From JAQBGV01 sp032128395 (GTDB lineage: Bacteria > Planctomycetota > UBA8108 > UBA1146), in assembly GCA_032128395.1 (NCBI GenBank), contig JAQBGV010000226.1, forward strand, positions 1 to 23,762: a stretch of DNA of 23,762 nt. Direction: 5' to 3'. Positions 1 to 8,738 of this stretch are shown here, one piece after another. Both the position numbers and the translations under genes were made by a program. Below the pieces are notes generated by a model. That model made no database searches. It saw only the letters and a program-made list of their open reading frames with translations, and was not told the DNA's origin. The stretch's first letter is position 1. Each line of letters begins with the position of its first letter.

Positions 1-41
1 CGGATCAGCATGAGTCGGAGGGGAAACCCATACGACAAGGA

Positions 42-946
42 TCAGGCTTCATACTGCACCTCCTTCGGTCGGTACGGAGCAAGCTGAGGATGATGGCGGC
101 GATCCTTCAGTCGCTTGCCGGGCTGAGCCTTGGGCAGTGGACCTGCCTGTGGTTCGAACAATAACTCGCCGCGATCATCAGCACGGGCCGCGCGAAGCAG
201 CCCATGGGCTGCGAAGCGCTTGGCTGTGGTGAAGTGCACACCGATTTGGGCTGCAATCTCGGGGGCGGTGCGCCAGCCGCGGGCGCGCAGATGCTCTGCA
301 TAACTCTGAATGCCGTAAGCGCCACGAAGATGTTTGATCAGGAGACGGGTGAAGGGTTTCCCCTTCGGTGACCTCAGCCACCGAGCATTGAGGGTTCCGG
401 CAATCTGGCCATCGGTCTGTTCTGTTGCCAGGGCTCGGACTTGTTCGACAGTCTCGGCCGGAGTGCGCACCAAGTCGGGTGCGCTGAGGGGCAGCGGTTG
501 CTCCAGAGAAGAGGTGGCTCCTCCCTTCCACAGGATTTGGATCCGGATCATCTTTTCACGTGTCAAGGTGACATCTTCGATTAAGAGGCGAAGCATGCGC
601 TTGCGATCCCGAGCCGAAGTGCGCGGATCGTTCCACACCCGCGGCAGGTCTTGCGCCAGAGCTTGGATGTATTGCCGGTTTTGATCGCTCAGGTGAGGAC
701 CCTGTGTCTTAACGGCTTGCCCATAGTCTTCTTCTGCTTGGGACAACAGCGCCAGCTTTTCATTCCACTGCCGCTCCAGTGTGTCGACCACCAGCCGGTT
801 CTCGGGCCGCGCCAGCAAGAACTGACGCTGGGCCAGTTCAGCTTGTTCTCGGGCTCGTTGGACTTGAGCGCGACGCAGACGATCGATCTCTTCCTTTCGG
901 GACCGCAGTTCCTCGAAGACTTCCAGTGCCACCTCCAAGGAGGCAG
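42..946 (-). pseudogene. Serine recombinase, C-terminal fragment joined to the RHS gene
   Basis: This open frame encodes about 300 residues matching the C-terminal half of large serine recombinases. It has a long Arg/Glu-rich coiled coil after the zinc-ribbon position, then the family blocks ARPENRLVVDTLERQW, DRKRMLRLLIEDVTL and ILWKGGATS, and a tail with an HTH-like segment (TAPEIAAQIGVHFTTAKRF). The catalytic resolvase domain and the zinc ribbon are missing. Upstream, the frame runs directly into RHS/YD-repeat coding sequence, with the switch between TTFLYDELD (RHS) and ASLEVALEVFEELRSR (recombinase), near 943-953. The stop is TGA at 42-44. Base composition is visibly less GC-rich than in the neighbouring RHS gene. 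It cannot be an active recombinase. It is either a deletion or insertion junction from a mobile element or an assembly chimera. Family assignment is confident; the origin of the junction is unresolved. Confidence 0.75.
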
Positions 947-3900
947 GGGTGTCGAGTTCATCGTAGAGGAACGTGGTGACGAACACCTGGTCCGGCGCGC
1001 CGAGGTCCGACTTCTCGGTGCTCGTCACGGAGACGACGTTTCCCGCCAGGTCGTACGCGGTGAGCACCTCGTTCCCCTGGGGGGTCGATCACCAGGGTCG
1101 GGCGGGACGCGGTGTCGTACATCGTCTCGACCTCGTGGACGTTGTCGTCGCGGACCCGCAGCAGCTGAGAATTCGGGGCGAAGACGAACTCGCGGCGCGA
1201 GATCCCATCGTCGAAGTTGGTCTGCGTCACCGGATCGAACCAGAGACGGTCCTCGCGGATTTTCCGGTCCATCGCATCGATCGTGGTGAGCGTCTCCGTG
1301 AGCCGGATGTTCAGCGCGCTGCCGACGACGTCGGTCCATTCGCCATCGACGCGGGCCGACACGACGTTTCCGTTCGGGTCGTACCCGGCGGTCCGCACGT
1401 TCCCCATCGGGTCGGTCTCGACGAGCGGACGGTCGAACGCGTCGAACTGGACCTCGGTCGTCCGGGGGGTTCCCTCCAGCCCCTCGACGGTGCGCACCCG
1501 ATTGCCGTTCGGGTCGTAGTCGTACCGCGTGGTCGACGCGTCGGGCGATCCTTCTCCCCGCACCTCGTAAATGGGCCGGTCGCGCTCGTCGTAGGTGATC
1601 GAGAGCACGTTCGCCGGCTGGGCGCCGCTCGTCGCCGCGCCGTAGCGGGTGAGGGTCCGGTTGCGGTTCGCGTCGACCCCGAACTCGGTGACGACGCTCG
1701 TGAGCTCATCGACTTCGCGAGTCTCCGACGTCTGCTCGCCGAGGCTCTCGTAGGTGTAGGTCGTCGTGAAGTGTGAATTCGGTTGCACCGCGGTGGTGTG
1801 GTCGCGGTTCTCGACGTCGACCTGAACCAGGCGGTCGTTCGCGTCGTAGGAGTAGTCCTTCGCGTAACGGACCCCTCCCGGCGTGATCACGGGGGAGAGC
1901 TCGCGGACGACCTGTTCGAGCGAGTTGAAGGTGAAGAGGGTGTCGTGGCCGTTCGGGTCGATCACGCGGGTTCTGTTGCCGACCGCGTCGACCTCGTAGG
2001 TCGTGGTCAGGGGGAGGTTCTCGGCGTCGACGATCTCCAGCTCGACGTATCCCCGCGCGGGGCCGGTCGCGAAGTACACGGTCTCATCGCGGCGGCGGTG
2101 CCCGGTGCCGTCGTCGGGGTGGATGTGCGCGGTGAGTTCCCCGAGCGCGTCGACCTCGAAGTTCTCGACGATCCCCGGCAGCCGGTGCTCGATCTCGAGC
2201 AGACTCCCCTGCGCGTCGTAGGTGCGGGTGGTGTCGTTCCCGCGGGCGTCGGTGTGGACGGCGAGGAGTTGGAAGAGCGGCTCGTAGGTGAACAGCTCGA
2301 CGAGCTCGCTCTGGTCGCCGACCGGGGTGTGGGTCCCCGGAAGCCGGCGGAGCTCTCGCAGGTTGCCCCGCGCGGCTCGCGCTGCGGCCGGGGCGAGATC
2401 GACCTCGTAGGAGCGTTGCGTGGTGTTCCCGTTCGGGTGGAAGACCTCGATCGGGAGCGAGTCGGCGTTCCAGCCGTAGCGGGTCTCGAAGAAGTCGGGG
2501 TCGTCGATGCGAAACTTCCCGCTCGGACGGTTGTCGACGTCGGTGGTCGGGAAGTCGGGGTCGGCTCTGCCGGTGAACTCCCGCACGATCACGGGGCGGT
2601 TGCCGGCGTCGAAGCAGTGCTCGCTGACGTTCCCGACCCGGTCGTTGACGATCGCCTGGACCACCGCGAACCGGTTCGAGACGGTCGGGGCGACGGTGAC
2701 GGTGTGGACGTCGAGCAGATCGCCCGGGCCGCCCCACGCCTGGCGGACGAGGCGGTCGAAGAGAAGGTCCGTCGCCGTCGTCGTCGTCGCGTAGCTGTTC
2801 GAGAGGATCCCGACCCCGGACGGGTCGCTGATGGTGAGCAGGTTGTGGTCGAGAGCCGACCCCCCGAATCCGGTGGAGTAGGTGTAGGTCGTTGTTTTCC
2901 CGAGGGGGAAGTCGTTGCCGTTCGGGGTGCCGGTCACGGCCGGAGTGGTGATCAACTTCAGATCGCCGATGCCACCGCCGGGCTCGAGGCCATCGTAGTG
3001 GGAATAGGTGACGGTGCGGCCGGTGAAGTCGGTGACCGAGACGAGGTGTCCGGCGACGTCGTAGGCGATGTCGATCTCGCGATCGAGAGTATCGACGACT
3101 TGGATGAGACGCCCCGCCCCGTCGTAGACCATGTCGAGAGAGTTGCCGTACCGATCCGCGATGCTCCGGATCTTGCCCGCGGTCGAGCCCGCGCCGAGCG
3201 GATCGAAACTCCACGTGCCGCCGTGCGCGAACGTCAGGAGGAACGTGCCGTCCGGGAGGAACCGGCCACTTCGGAAGAACTGATCGCCGTCGAAGGTGCC
3301 ATCGGCTCGCGGCTCGAGAATGTCGATCCGTCCCCCCCCATCGTGCAGCCGGAGAATCGGCCCGATCGGCTCGATGGAGATGTTGTAGGAGAAATCCCAC
3401 TGCGGGCCGAGGGCGCTGCCGATGTCGATCCGCGAGCGATACCGCCGCGTCCAGATGAAGTCGGGGCCGCGCCCCGTGATCGCGAGATCGACCGCTTCGA
3501 GGGTGAACTCTCCTGAGAAGAGATGCGTCGAGTGGAGCGAATTCCCCGGGTGCTCGGGGTCCTTGCACGCGGGGCAGGCGCTCGTCCGGCACGGATGGGC
3601 GGGGGACTGCACCGGCGGCTCGAGGAGAGGATCGGGGAGCACCGCCGCGAGCACGCTGACCGAGAAGCTTTGCTCGACCGACCCCGGGACGCCCCGATCG
3701 TCGGTGACGCGCACCGTGAACGGGTGCGACCCGAGCTGCCCGGCGGCGGGGGTCCAGGTGATCCGCCCGGTTGCGGCCTCGATCGCTGCGCCCGCGGGCG
3801 AGGCGACGAGTTCGTAGGCGAGCGTGTCCCCCGGATCGTCCGCGACCACCGGGTAGAGATACAGGTAGCCGACCATCGCTTCCGACGGCGGAGCGGAGGT

Positions 3901-4281
3901 GATCGCCGGAGGTTGGTTGCTCTCGGGGCAACCGGAGAAGGGCCCGGTGCAGCCGAGCGTATCCGCGGTCGGGTCCGCGCCGCACGTCGGGTACGGCGCG
4001 AGGGGGGGTGGCCCGCCCGCGAACTGCGCCGCGAGCATGAAGATCGGGTCGGCGATGGTGAGTGCGCCGTCGTCGTTGGCATCGCACGCGTCGGCGCACG
4101 GTCCGGGAGCCTCGCCGCCGAAGAGCTCGAGGAGCAGGCGGACCGGGTCACTGATGTCGAGGGAAAGGTCGCCGTTGCAGTCGCCGCGGATGAGGGTCCA
4201 CTCTCCGCGGGCCGTCCCGGTCAGCGAGAGGAAGACGCAGGTGAGAACGATCCGAACCAGCGGGGTCTTGCGACGGCTCAT
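947..4281 (-). pseudogene. Secreted RHS/YD-repeat protein, frameshifted and truncated
   Basis: The start is the ATG at 4281, preceded by a good Shine-Dalgarno (GGAGG about 6 nt upstream). In order the product has a signal peptide (residues 1-26), a dockerin-like Asp/Asn-rich module with paired Cys (about 31-111), a He_PIG/cadherin-like Ig domain (about 124-198), a DUF6531-like RHS N-terminal domain (FSGEFTLEAVDLAITGRGPDFIWTRRYRSR region), and many YD repeats (xYDxxGRLxxV). In the G run at 1079-1084 the frame shifts by one base. Removing one G restores the expected DPQGNEVLTAYDLAGN repeat, read in the second frame down to about 947, where the sequence becomes recombinase. The C-terminal core and any toxin tip are therefore missing. 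RHS proteins are surface or secreted filament-like proteins, often polymorphic toxins; this one may instead be a structural surface protein. It lies 119 bp downstream of the kinase gene on the same strand. Confidence 0.8.
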
Positions 4282-4400
4282 GGTGGCCTCCGATCGGGGA
4301 TCTGGGCGGGAGAATCGTCCCGCCTCCTCGATGAGCCGGATTCGGGAGGCCGACAGGACATCGGTGTTCAGAAATTCATAACCTCTGCGAATATCCGAGG

Positions 4401-6014
4401 TTATTCGCGCGTCCGCAGCGCCCGCGCGGCCCGGTCGAGGCTGGCCCGGACCGCGCTCGCGTCGAGTTCGCTCCGCCTGCGATCGAGGGCAGTGATGATC
4501 GCACCGCGCTCGGGGAGCTTCAGCGCGACGAAGAGCAGGTTGTCGACCACCCCCCCGCGCTCCACTCCATCCCCCTCGATCGCAGCGATGAGGAGCGCGA
4601 CCGCGCGCTGGGGGTCGAGGAGATCGGGCTCCGAGGTGAACGCCTCGTCGCAGCGGCGGCAGGTCCCCCGATCCGCCCCGGCGTGAAGATTCGCGAGGCA
4701 GATCTGCGCGTACGCTTCTTTCGGTCGCAGTCCGATCGCGGCTCGGTACGCCTCGGCCGCCTCGCGGATGCGGTGCAGAGAGTCGAGCGTGAGCGCGCAC
4801 TGCAGTTGCACCTCGAAGTCGGAGGGGTCCTCGCCGAGGAGCACTTCGAACGCGCGGAACGCGCTCTCGTGGTCGCCGTGCCGGGCGGAGAGGATCGCGC
4901 GGAGGCGCCTGACCCCGCGAGACGATGAGCCCGTGATTCCCTCGAGGCGCTCGAGCGAGTCCTCGGCGGTCTCGAGCTCTCCCGCAGCGATCTGCATCCC
5001 GATGTGACGGACGATCCCATGGTGGGCTTCCGGTGCTCCGACCGGCTCGCCAGCCACGAATCGACGAAGGTCCCCGGCGAGCCTGGCGGCACTCGGGTAG
5101 CGGTCTTCGGGGTCGAGCGCGAGCGCGTGGACGAGAATGCGCTCGAGCGCTTCGGGCAGACCCGAATCGACCTCGCGCGGGAGCGGCGCCGCGCTCGCTT
5201 CGATCGCGCGCTCGAGTTCCGCCCGGCTCTCCTGGTCATACGCGGGGCGGCCGAGGAGGAGCTCGTAGCCGATCTGACCGAGGCCGTAGACGTCGGTGCG
5301 AGCGGTGGGGGACTCGCCGCGAATCTGCTCCGGAGCCATGTAGCGGGGCGTGCCGGGCTCGGCTCCGGTCGACGTGAGGCTCGGCAACTCGTCCGCGTGA
5401 ACCAGGCCGAAGTCGAGGAGCACCGGAGCCCCGTCGGCTCTGAGCATCACGTTCTGTGGCTTCAAGTCGCGGTGCACGATCCCGAGCTCGTGCGCGGCGT
5501 GCACCGCCTCCGCGAGAGCAGCGATGAGCTCCGCTGCATCGGTGGGGGAGACCCGACCCGCCAGTTCACCGAGGGCTCGCGGAAGGAGCTCCATGGTGAA
5601 CCAGGGGATACCGTCCTGCTCTCCGGCGTCATCGATCGCGACGATGTTCGGATGCGACAACCGCGCCAGGATCGCCGTCTCTCGACGAAATCGCTCGAGT
5701 GCACGCTCACCGCCGAACGGCGCGAGGGGGAGCGCCTTCAGCGCCCGCCGCTGTGCGTGATCGCGGACCTCGAACACGATTCCCATCCCGCCTCGACCGA
5801 TCTGGCGGACGACCTCCCAGGTGCCGAAACGCGGAGGGAGCGCCGGCCCCGCGGCTGGCAACAGCGAGAGCACCTGGAGCGCCCCCTCGAGGGCGGGAAG
5901 GAGCCGATCGGCGACGTCGGGGTGATCCGCCGCGAAGCGTGCGGCGGTCAGGTCGCGGTCGCGACCGCGCGCCTCGAGGAACTCGGCGATGAGCGGTTCG
6001 ATCTGGTCGGCCAC
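4401..6014 (-). CDS. Ser/Thr protein kinase with C-terminal TPR-like region
   Basis: This is a Hanks-type kinase of 537 residues. A short helical N-terminal segment (1-60) precedes the kinase domain (about 65-320): Gly loop GRGGMGIV (73-80), ATP lysine K93, catalytic loop HRDLKPQN (181-188), DFG (201-203), and GTPRYMAPE ending in the APE motif (227-229). All key residues are present, so it should be active. Residues 340-537 are helical and TPR-like (the EAAEAYRAAIGLRPKEAYAQ repeat), with a CRRC pair at 452-455 that might bind a metal. No signal peptide or membrane helix is visible, so it is probably cytoplasmic. I chose the GTG at 6014 because GAGAGGGAACC lies just upstream and the protein then begins at a natural helical domain; an in-frame open stretch upstream is antisense to the sigma factor. 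It is divergent from the ECF sigma gene, a pairing common in Planctomycetes. Its substrate is unknown. Confidence 0.9.
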   Translation of the reverse strand: MADQIEPLIAEFLEARGRDRDLTAARFAADHPDVADRLLPALEGALQVLSLLPAAGPALPPRFGTWEVVRQIGRGGMGIVFEVRDHAQRRALKALPLAPFGGERALERFRRETAILARLSHPNIVAIDDAGEQDGIPWFTMELLPRALGELAGRVSPTDAAELIAALAEAVHAAHELGIVHRDLKPQNVMLRADGAPVLLDFGLVHADELPSLTSTGAEPGTPRYMAPEQIRGESPTARTDVYGLGQIGYELLLGRPAYDQESRAELERAIEASAAPLPREVDSGLPEALERILVHALALDPEDRYPSAARLAGDLRRFVAGEPVGAPEAHHGIVRHIGMQIAAGELETAEDSLERLEGITGSSSRGVRRLRAILSARHGDHESAFRAFEVLLGEDPSDFEVQLQCALTLDSLHRIREAAEAYRAAIGLRPKEAYAQICLANLHAGADRGTCRRCDEAFTSEPDLLDPQRAVALLIAAIEGDGVERGGVVDNLLFVALKLPERGAIITALDRRRSELDASAVRASLDRAARALRTRE

Positions 6015-6155
6015 GGTTCCCTCTCGCTGGGCCCGACCATCGTCGGGATTCCGACCGCGGCGGCAAGGGGTGGGAGGCCCGACCCGCCAATCGAGAGGGA
6101 CAATCCTCTCCTCTATCTCTCTCGCCACTCCGATTGCGACGGGTACGATCCCCCC
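6015..6155. promoter_or_regulatory. Divergent promoter region between kinase and ECF sigma gene
   Basis: These 141 bp separate two divergent starts and must hold both promoters. A small inverted repeat (GAGAGG 6093-6098, CCTCTC 6105-6110) could be an operator. On the plus strand TACGAT at 6144-6149 resembles a -10 box but lies only 6 nt before the sigma ATG, and no Shine-Dalgarno is visible there. The sigma factor message could therefore be leaderless. The promoter calls are inference only. Confidence 0.4.
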
Positions 6156-6746
6156 ATGCACGACGACTTTCCCAGTGCGGACCCCTCCCTCTCCCGCGAG
6201 CTCGTCACGCGGATCCAGGGGGGGGACGAGAGCGCCTGGGAGGAGCTGTACCTCAGGTATCGAGATCCGCTGATCTTCGCGATCCGCTGCCGCCTCGGTG
6301 CGCGCCTGCGGACCCGGCTCGACTCCGAGGACATCCTCCACAGCGTCTTCCGCGAAGCGCTCTCCGATCTGCACCGTTTCGAGCCACGCGCGGAACACGC
6401 GCTCCACCGCTACCTCCACGTCTGCGTCCTGAACAAGATCCGGAAGAAGGCGGAGTTCTTCGGAGCGAAGAAGCGCGCCGGCGCGGTGCCGCTCTCCGAC
6501 TCGATCCTCGCGCGCGTACCGGGATCGGGGGACGGCCTCCCGGAGTACCAGGACCACGAGCGGTATCTCCGTCTCGAGACTGCGGTCGCCACACTCCCGA
6601 AGAACCTGCGCGAGGTGCTCCTCTTGCGCACCGTCGACGGCCTCGACAACCAGGGGGCGGCCCGCGAGATCGGAAAGACGCCAGAGGCGACCTCGAAACT
6701 CTTCAACCGAGCGATCGCGCGGCTGGCGGTGCAGTTGGGTCCGTGA
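6156..6746 (+). CDS. ECF-type RNA polymerase sigma factor
   Basis: The product has 196 residues, the usual size for an ECF sigma factor. Sigma region 2 spans about 27-96 (AWEELYLRYRDPLI, then the RLDSEDILHSVFREA promoter-melting helix). After a linker, sigma region 4 spans about 139-190 (ATLPKNLREVLLLRTVDGL, then the DNA-reading helix of GKTPEATSKLFNRAIARL). No separate anti-sigma factor is visible. The neighbour is a divergent Ser/Thr kinase, which fits planctomycete ECF groups thought to be controlled by kinases rather than classical anti-sigma factors. The start is the ATG at 6156; a longer open frame upstream is antisense to the kinase gene. Target genes are unknown; candidates are its own promoter and the kinase promoter. 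Confidence in the family is high. Confidence 0.92.
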   Translation: MHDDFPSADPSLSRELVTRIQGGDESAWEELYLRYRDPLIFAIRCRLGARLRTRLDSEDILHSVFREALSDLHRFEPRAEHALHRYLHVCVLNKIRKKAEFFGAKKRAGAVPLSDSILARVPGSGDGLPEYQDHERYLRLETAVATLPKNLREVLLLRTVDGLDNQGAAREIGKTPEATSKLFNRAIARLAVQLGP

Positions 6747-6853
6747 CGCTTTCGATCGATGGTGTGGCGACCGGAGCTTTCGGCTGCGTGCGACGCCTGA
6801 CCGAGATTTGCACCTCTCCTCGCGACGACGAGGCGATCCGGCGAGAGCTCGAG

Positions 6854-6988
6854 TCACGGCGAGAGTGGGAGGGCCTCGACCGCGTCGAGCAGACGCTCGG
6901 CTGCGTCGGTGGAGTCGGCCCCGATGTAGAGGTACGCCTCGGTGAGGTCCTTCACCGCGAGGCGGTGCCAGATCACCTTCCCTGCCAT
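6854..6988 (-). pseudogene. parE: ParE/RelE-type toxin, truncated to 44 residues
   Basis: Starting 10 nt after the ParD stop, an ATG opens a 44-codon frame whose first 40 residues look like the N-terminus of a ParE toxin: a strand (KVIWHRLAVKDL), a helix (TEAYLYIGADSTDAAERLL), then DAVEALPLSP and TGA at 6854-6856. Full ParE proteins have roughly 90-100 residues, including a C-terminal strand bundle with catalytic or gyrase-contacting basic residues. I could not find that part in any downstream frame. The toxin is therefore probably dead, leaving ParD as an orphan antitoxin. An alternative is a coincidental ORF, but position, strand and motif order all fit parDE. Confidence 0.6.
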
Positions 6989-6998
6989 GCGGCCCGCT

Positions 6999-7277
6999 CT
7001 ACTGGGCCTTCCGGCGCTTGGTGAGCTGCTTCCGCAACGTGCTTCGGAGTTCCTGCCAGTCGTCGGAGGTCATCTCCCGCGAAGGCGAGTCGAGCCCCTC
7101 GAGGATCTTGCGCTCGAGTTCCTCCTGCTCGCGGGCCCTCTGGTCCGCATGGATGAGCCTCCGGACGTACTCGCTCGGCGTGCTGCATCCCGATGCGGTC
7201 GCCTGGGCCTTCACGTAGGCCTTCTGGGTGGCCGGGAGGGACACCGTCATGCTGGTCAGATCGTTGTCGCCGCTCAT
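6999..7277 (-). CDS. parD: ParD-family antitoxin
   Basis: This is a 92-residue protein. It has a ribbon-helix-helix N-terminus (MTVSLP strand at about 10-15, helix, then STPSEYVRRLIHADQ as the second helix), followed by an Arg/Glu-rich helical tail (REQEELERKILEGL) that in this family wraps the ParE toxin. ParD proteins bind their own promoter as dimers and neutralise ParE, a gyrase poison. I chose the ATG at 7277 because the RHH fold begins there and because a TTGACA -35 box lies just upstream; the longer open frame upstream encodes a low-complexity Pro/Ser stretch unlike ParD. No Shine-Dalgarno is evident. The partner toxin downstream is truncated, so this is probably an orphan antitoxin, perhaps kept to neutralise a toxin encoded elsewhere. 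Confidence 0.85.
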   Translation of the reverse strand: MSGDNDLTSMTVSLPATQKAYVKAQATASGCSTPSEYVRRLIHADQRAREQEELERKILEGLDSPSREMTSDDWQELRSTLRKQLTKRRKAQ

Positions 7278-7312
7278 GGTAGAAGTACGGCCTATCTGTG
7301 AGAAACTGTCAA
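7278..7312 (-). promoter_or_regulatory. Putative parD promoter
   Basis: Read on the minus strand, a perfect TTGACA (7307-7312) lies 29 nt upstream of the parD ATG. A -10-like GTACTT or TACTTC lies 18-19 nt further on, almost touching the start codon, so transcription could begin at or very near the ATG. The intervening sequence is AT-richer than its surroundings and holds two ACAG copies that might be ParD contacts. The -35 box is seen directly; the rest is inference. Confidence 0.45.
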
Positions 7313-7380
7313 TATCTAACAGAATCGGCAAGGCCGCCGGAGAACTTGAGCACGGGGGAGAGAAGCCGCCAGGGGGCGCC

Positions 7381-7731
7381 GTGGACGGCGACGCCGCGCC
7401 TTCAGGCGGCTCATCGTCGGGCGGGTACCGGCGGAGCAAGAACGCGACGGTGCTGAATGCCTACATCAACAAGCGTCCTGCTGAGCAGATCGCCGTCACG
7501 GTGGTGGGTCGATTCGACGGGCTCTCGAGCATCGTTCCCGGGCACCCCGCCCTGGCGGCGCTCCACCAGCAGCTCGAGGCCGGGATGCGGATGGAAGCGC
7601 TCTCCAACCAGCTCTCCCCGGAGGAGGAAGACGAGCATCGGCTCGACACGGTAGGTGGTGCTTGCAACCCCCGCCGTGAGGAGTACCTTGGCGTACGGGG
7701 GGGAGGACGGACGGGGGGCGGAAAGGAGTGA
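7381..7731 (+). CDS. Hypothetical protein
   Basis: This open frame of 116 codons is not recognised. The central part (NAYINKRPAEQIAVTVVGRFDGL to SPEEEDEHRLD) has a regular alternation of hydrophobic and charged residues and strong G/C preference at third positions, as in a real gene. The ends (GGSSSGG near the start, GVRGGGRTGGGKE at the end) look like low-complexity or non-coding sequence. The start proposed is the GTG at 7381 behind AGGGGG. The stop lies just before the VWA gene on the same strand, so the two could be co-transcribed. A competing minus-strand ORF over the same bases looks like a shadow. It may be a decayed fragment of a larger gene. Confidence 0.35.
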   Translation: MDGDAAPSGGSSSGGYRRSKNATVLNAYINKRPAEQIAVTVVGRFDGLSSIVPGHPALAALHQQLEAGMRMEALSNQLSPEEEDEHRLDTVGGACNPRREEYLGVRGGGRTGGGKE

Positions 7732-7736
7732 AATCG

Positions 7737-8696
7737 ATGGGGATTTCATCCGGTCGGGCGACTCGGGGACGGGAGATCGGGGTGCGGGGAATTGGGGTGC
7801 GGGGAATCGGGGTGCGGGGGATCGGGGCGGGAGCGGGTGTGCTCCTTGTGCTCGGTCTCGCGGGCGCGCCGCTCGCGGCGCAGGGGACGGGCGGCACGGT
7901 CCCTTACTTCGGGCAGACGATCTGCGGCGAGGAGTTCGTCTTCTGCCTCGACCGCTCGGCGAGCATGGCGTGGAACGGCACGATCGCGCTGATGGTAGCC
8001 GAGACCGGAAACGCGATCTCGGCGCTCGACCCGACGCAGAACTTCTCGATCGTCGCGTTCTCGAGCGCGACCAGCGTCTTCTCGACGACGATGCTGCCGG
8101 CGGGTCCCGCGAACGTCGCCGCGGCGCTCCAGTGGCTCGCGGGACTTTCTGCCTCCGGCGACACCTGCGTGGCGGATGGAGTGATCCAGTCGCTCGCGAT
8201 CCTCGACTCCGGCAGCGGGGACGGTGCGGTGGTCCTCGTCGGCGATGGGGTGCCGTCCTGCGGTGGGACGAGCAATCCCTCCGCGGAGCTTGCCGCCATC
8301 ACCGCGGCGAATGTCGCGCTCGACCCGATCCTCTCGATCTACCTCGCGACCGACAGCTCCGGGATCACGTTCTACCAGCAGGTCACCGCCCAGAACCCCG
8401 GGACCGGAGTCGGCTGCGCCGCCACTTTCCGCCGCGGGGATGCGAACGGCGATGACGCCGTGGATCTCGCCGACGCGATCCGGATCCTCGATATCTCCTT
8501 CGGGAGCTCGACCGCGCCGATCTGCGAGGACGCCGCGGACGTGAACGACGATGGGGTCTTCCAGGGGATCCCGGACGCGATCTCGCTCCTCGGTGTGCTC
8601 TTCGGCGGCGCGATGCTCCCCGCGCCGACCCCCGGCTGCGGCCCCGACCCGACCGCGGACGTGCTGACTTGCGCAGTCCAGGGGAGCTGCCCGTAG
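7737..8696 (+). CDS. Secreted VWA-domain protein with dockerin-like C-terminus
   Basis: The product has 319 residues. An unusually long signal sequence (about 1-48) has a basic repeat region (IGVRG three times), a hydrophobic core (GVLLVLGLAGAPL) and an AAQ cleavage site. A von Willebrand factor A domain follows (about 66-215), with the metal-binding DRSAS motif (72-76), a Thr/Asp-containing middle loop (SGDTCVADG) and VLVGDG (166-171), so a MIDAS site is likely. Residues 231-311 are a dockerin-like module with Ca-binding-like loops (RGDANGDDAVDLADAI, ADVNDDG) ending GCGPDPTADVLTC, very similar to the N-terminal module of the RHS protein at 947-4281. It is probably exported for adhesion or surface assembly. 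The ATG at 7737 was chosen over a GTG at 7728 because AAAGGAG ends 8 nt before it, while the GTG overlaps that ribosome site. Confidence 0.85.
   Translation: MGISSGRATRGREIGVRGIGVRGIGVRGIGAGAGVLLVLGLAGAPLAAQGTGGTVPYFGQTICGEEFVFCLDRSASMAWNGTIALMVAETGNAISALDPTQNFSIVAFSSATSVFSTTMLPAGPANVAAALQWLAGLSASGDTCVADGVIQSLAILDSGSGDGAVVLVGDGVPSCGGTSNPSAELAAITAANVALDPILSIYLATDSSGITFYQQVTAQNPGTGVGCAATFRRGDANGDDAVDLADAIRILDISFGSSTAPICEDAADVNDDGVFQGIPDAISLLGVLFGGAMLPAPTPGCGPDPTADVLTCAVQGSCP
7776..7820 (+). repeat. 15-bp tandem repeat, three copies, inside the VWA signal sequence
   Basis: Three direct copies of ATYGGGGTGCGGGGR occur at 7776-7790, 7791-7805 and 7806-7820, with a decayed fourth starting ATCGGGGC at 7821. 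They encode IGVRG three times. The unit is a multiple of three, so copy-number change keeps frame but alters the basic n-region of the signal peptide. Confidence 0.9.
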
Positions 8697-8738
8697 CGGG
8701 GCACGCCGAGACCACAGAGGAACCAGAATCGGCCTCGC

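Noticed and set aside
1783..3516. 577-residue plus-strand ORF across the RHS gene
   Set aside because: It is antisense to clear YD repeats; its Val/Gly/Asp/Arg-rich composition is the usual shadow of a GC-rich gene.
947..4281. RHS polymorphic toxin with C-terminal toxin tip
   Set aside because: The C-terminus is replaced by recombinase sequence; no toxin domain or immunity gene is visible.
5004..6155. Long upstream extension of the ECF sigma frame
   Set aside because: It is antisense to the kinase domain, and the sigma fold begins at 6156.
6015..6857. N-terminal extension of the kinase frame
   Set aside because: It is antisense to the sigma factor. The GTG at 6014 with a ribosome site fits better.
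7776..7820. CRISPR-like short repeats
   Set aside because: Units are contiguous 15-mers with no spacers and lie inside a signal peptide.
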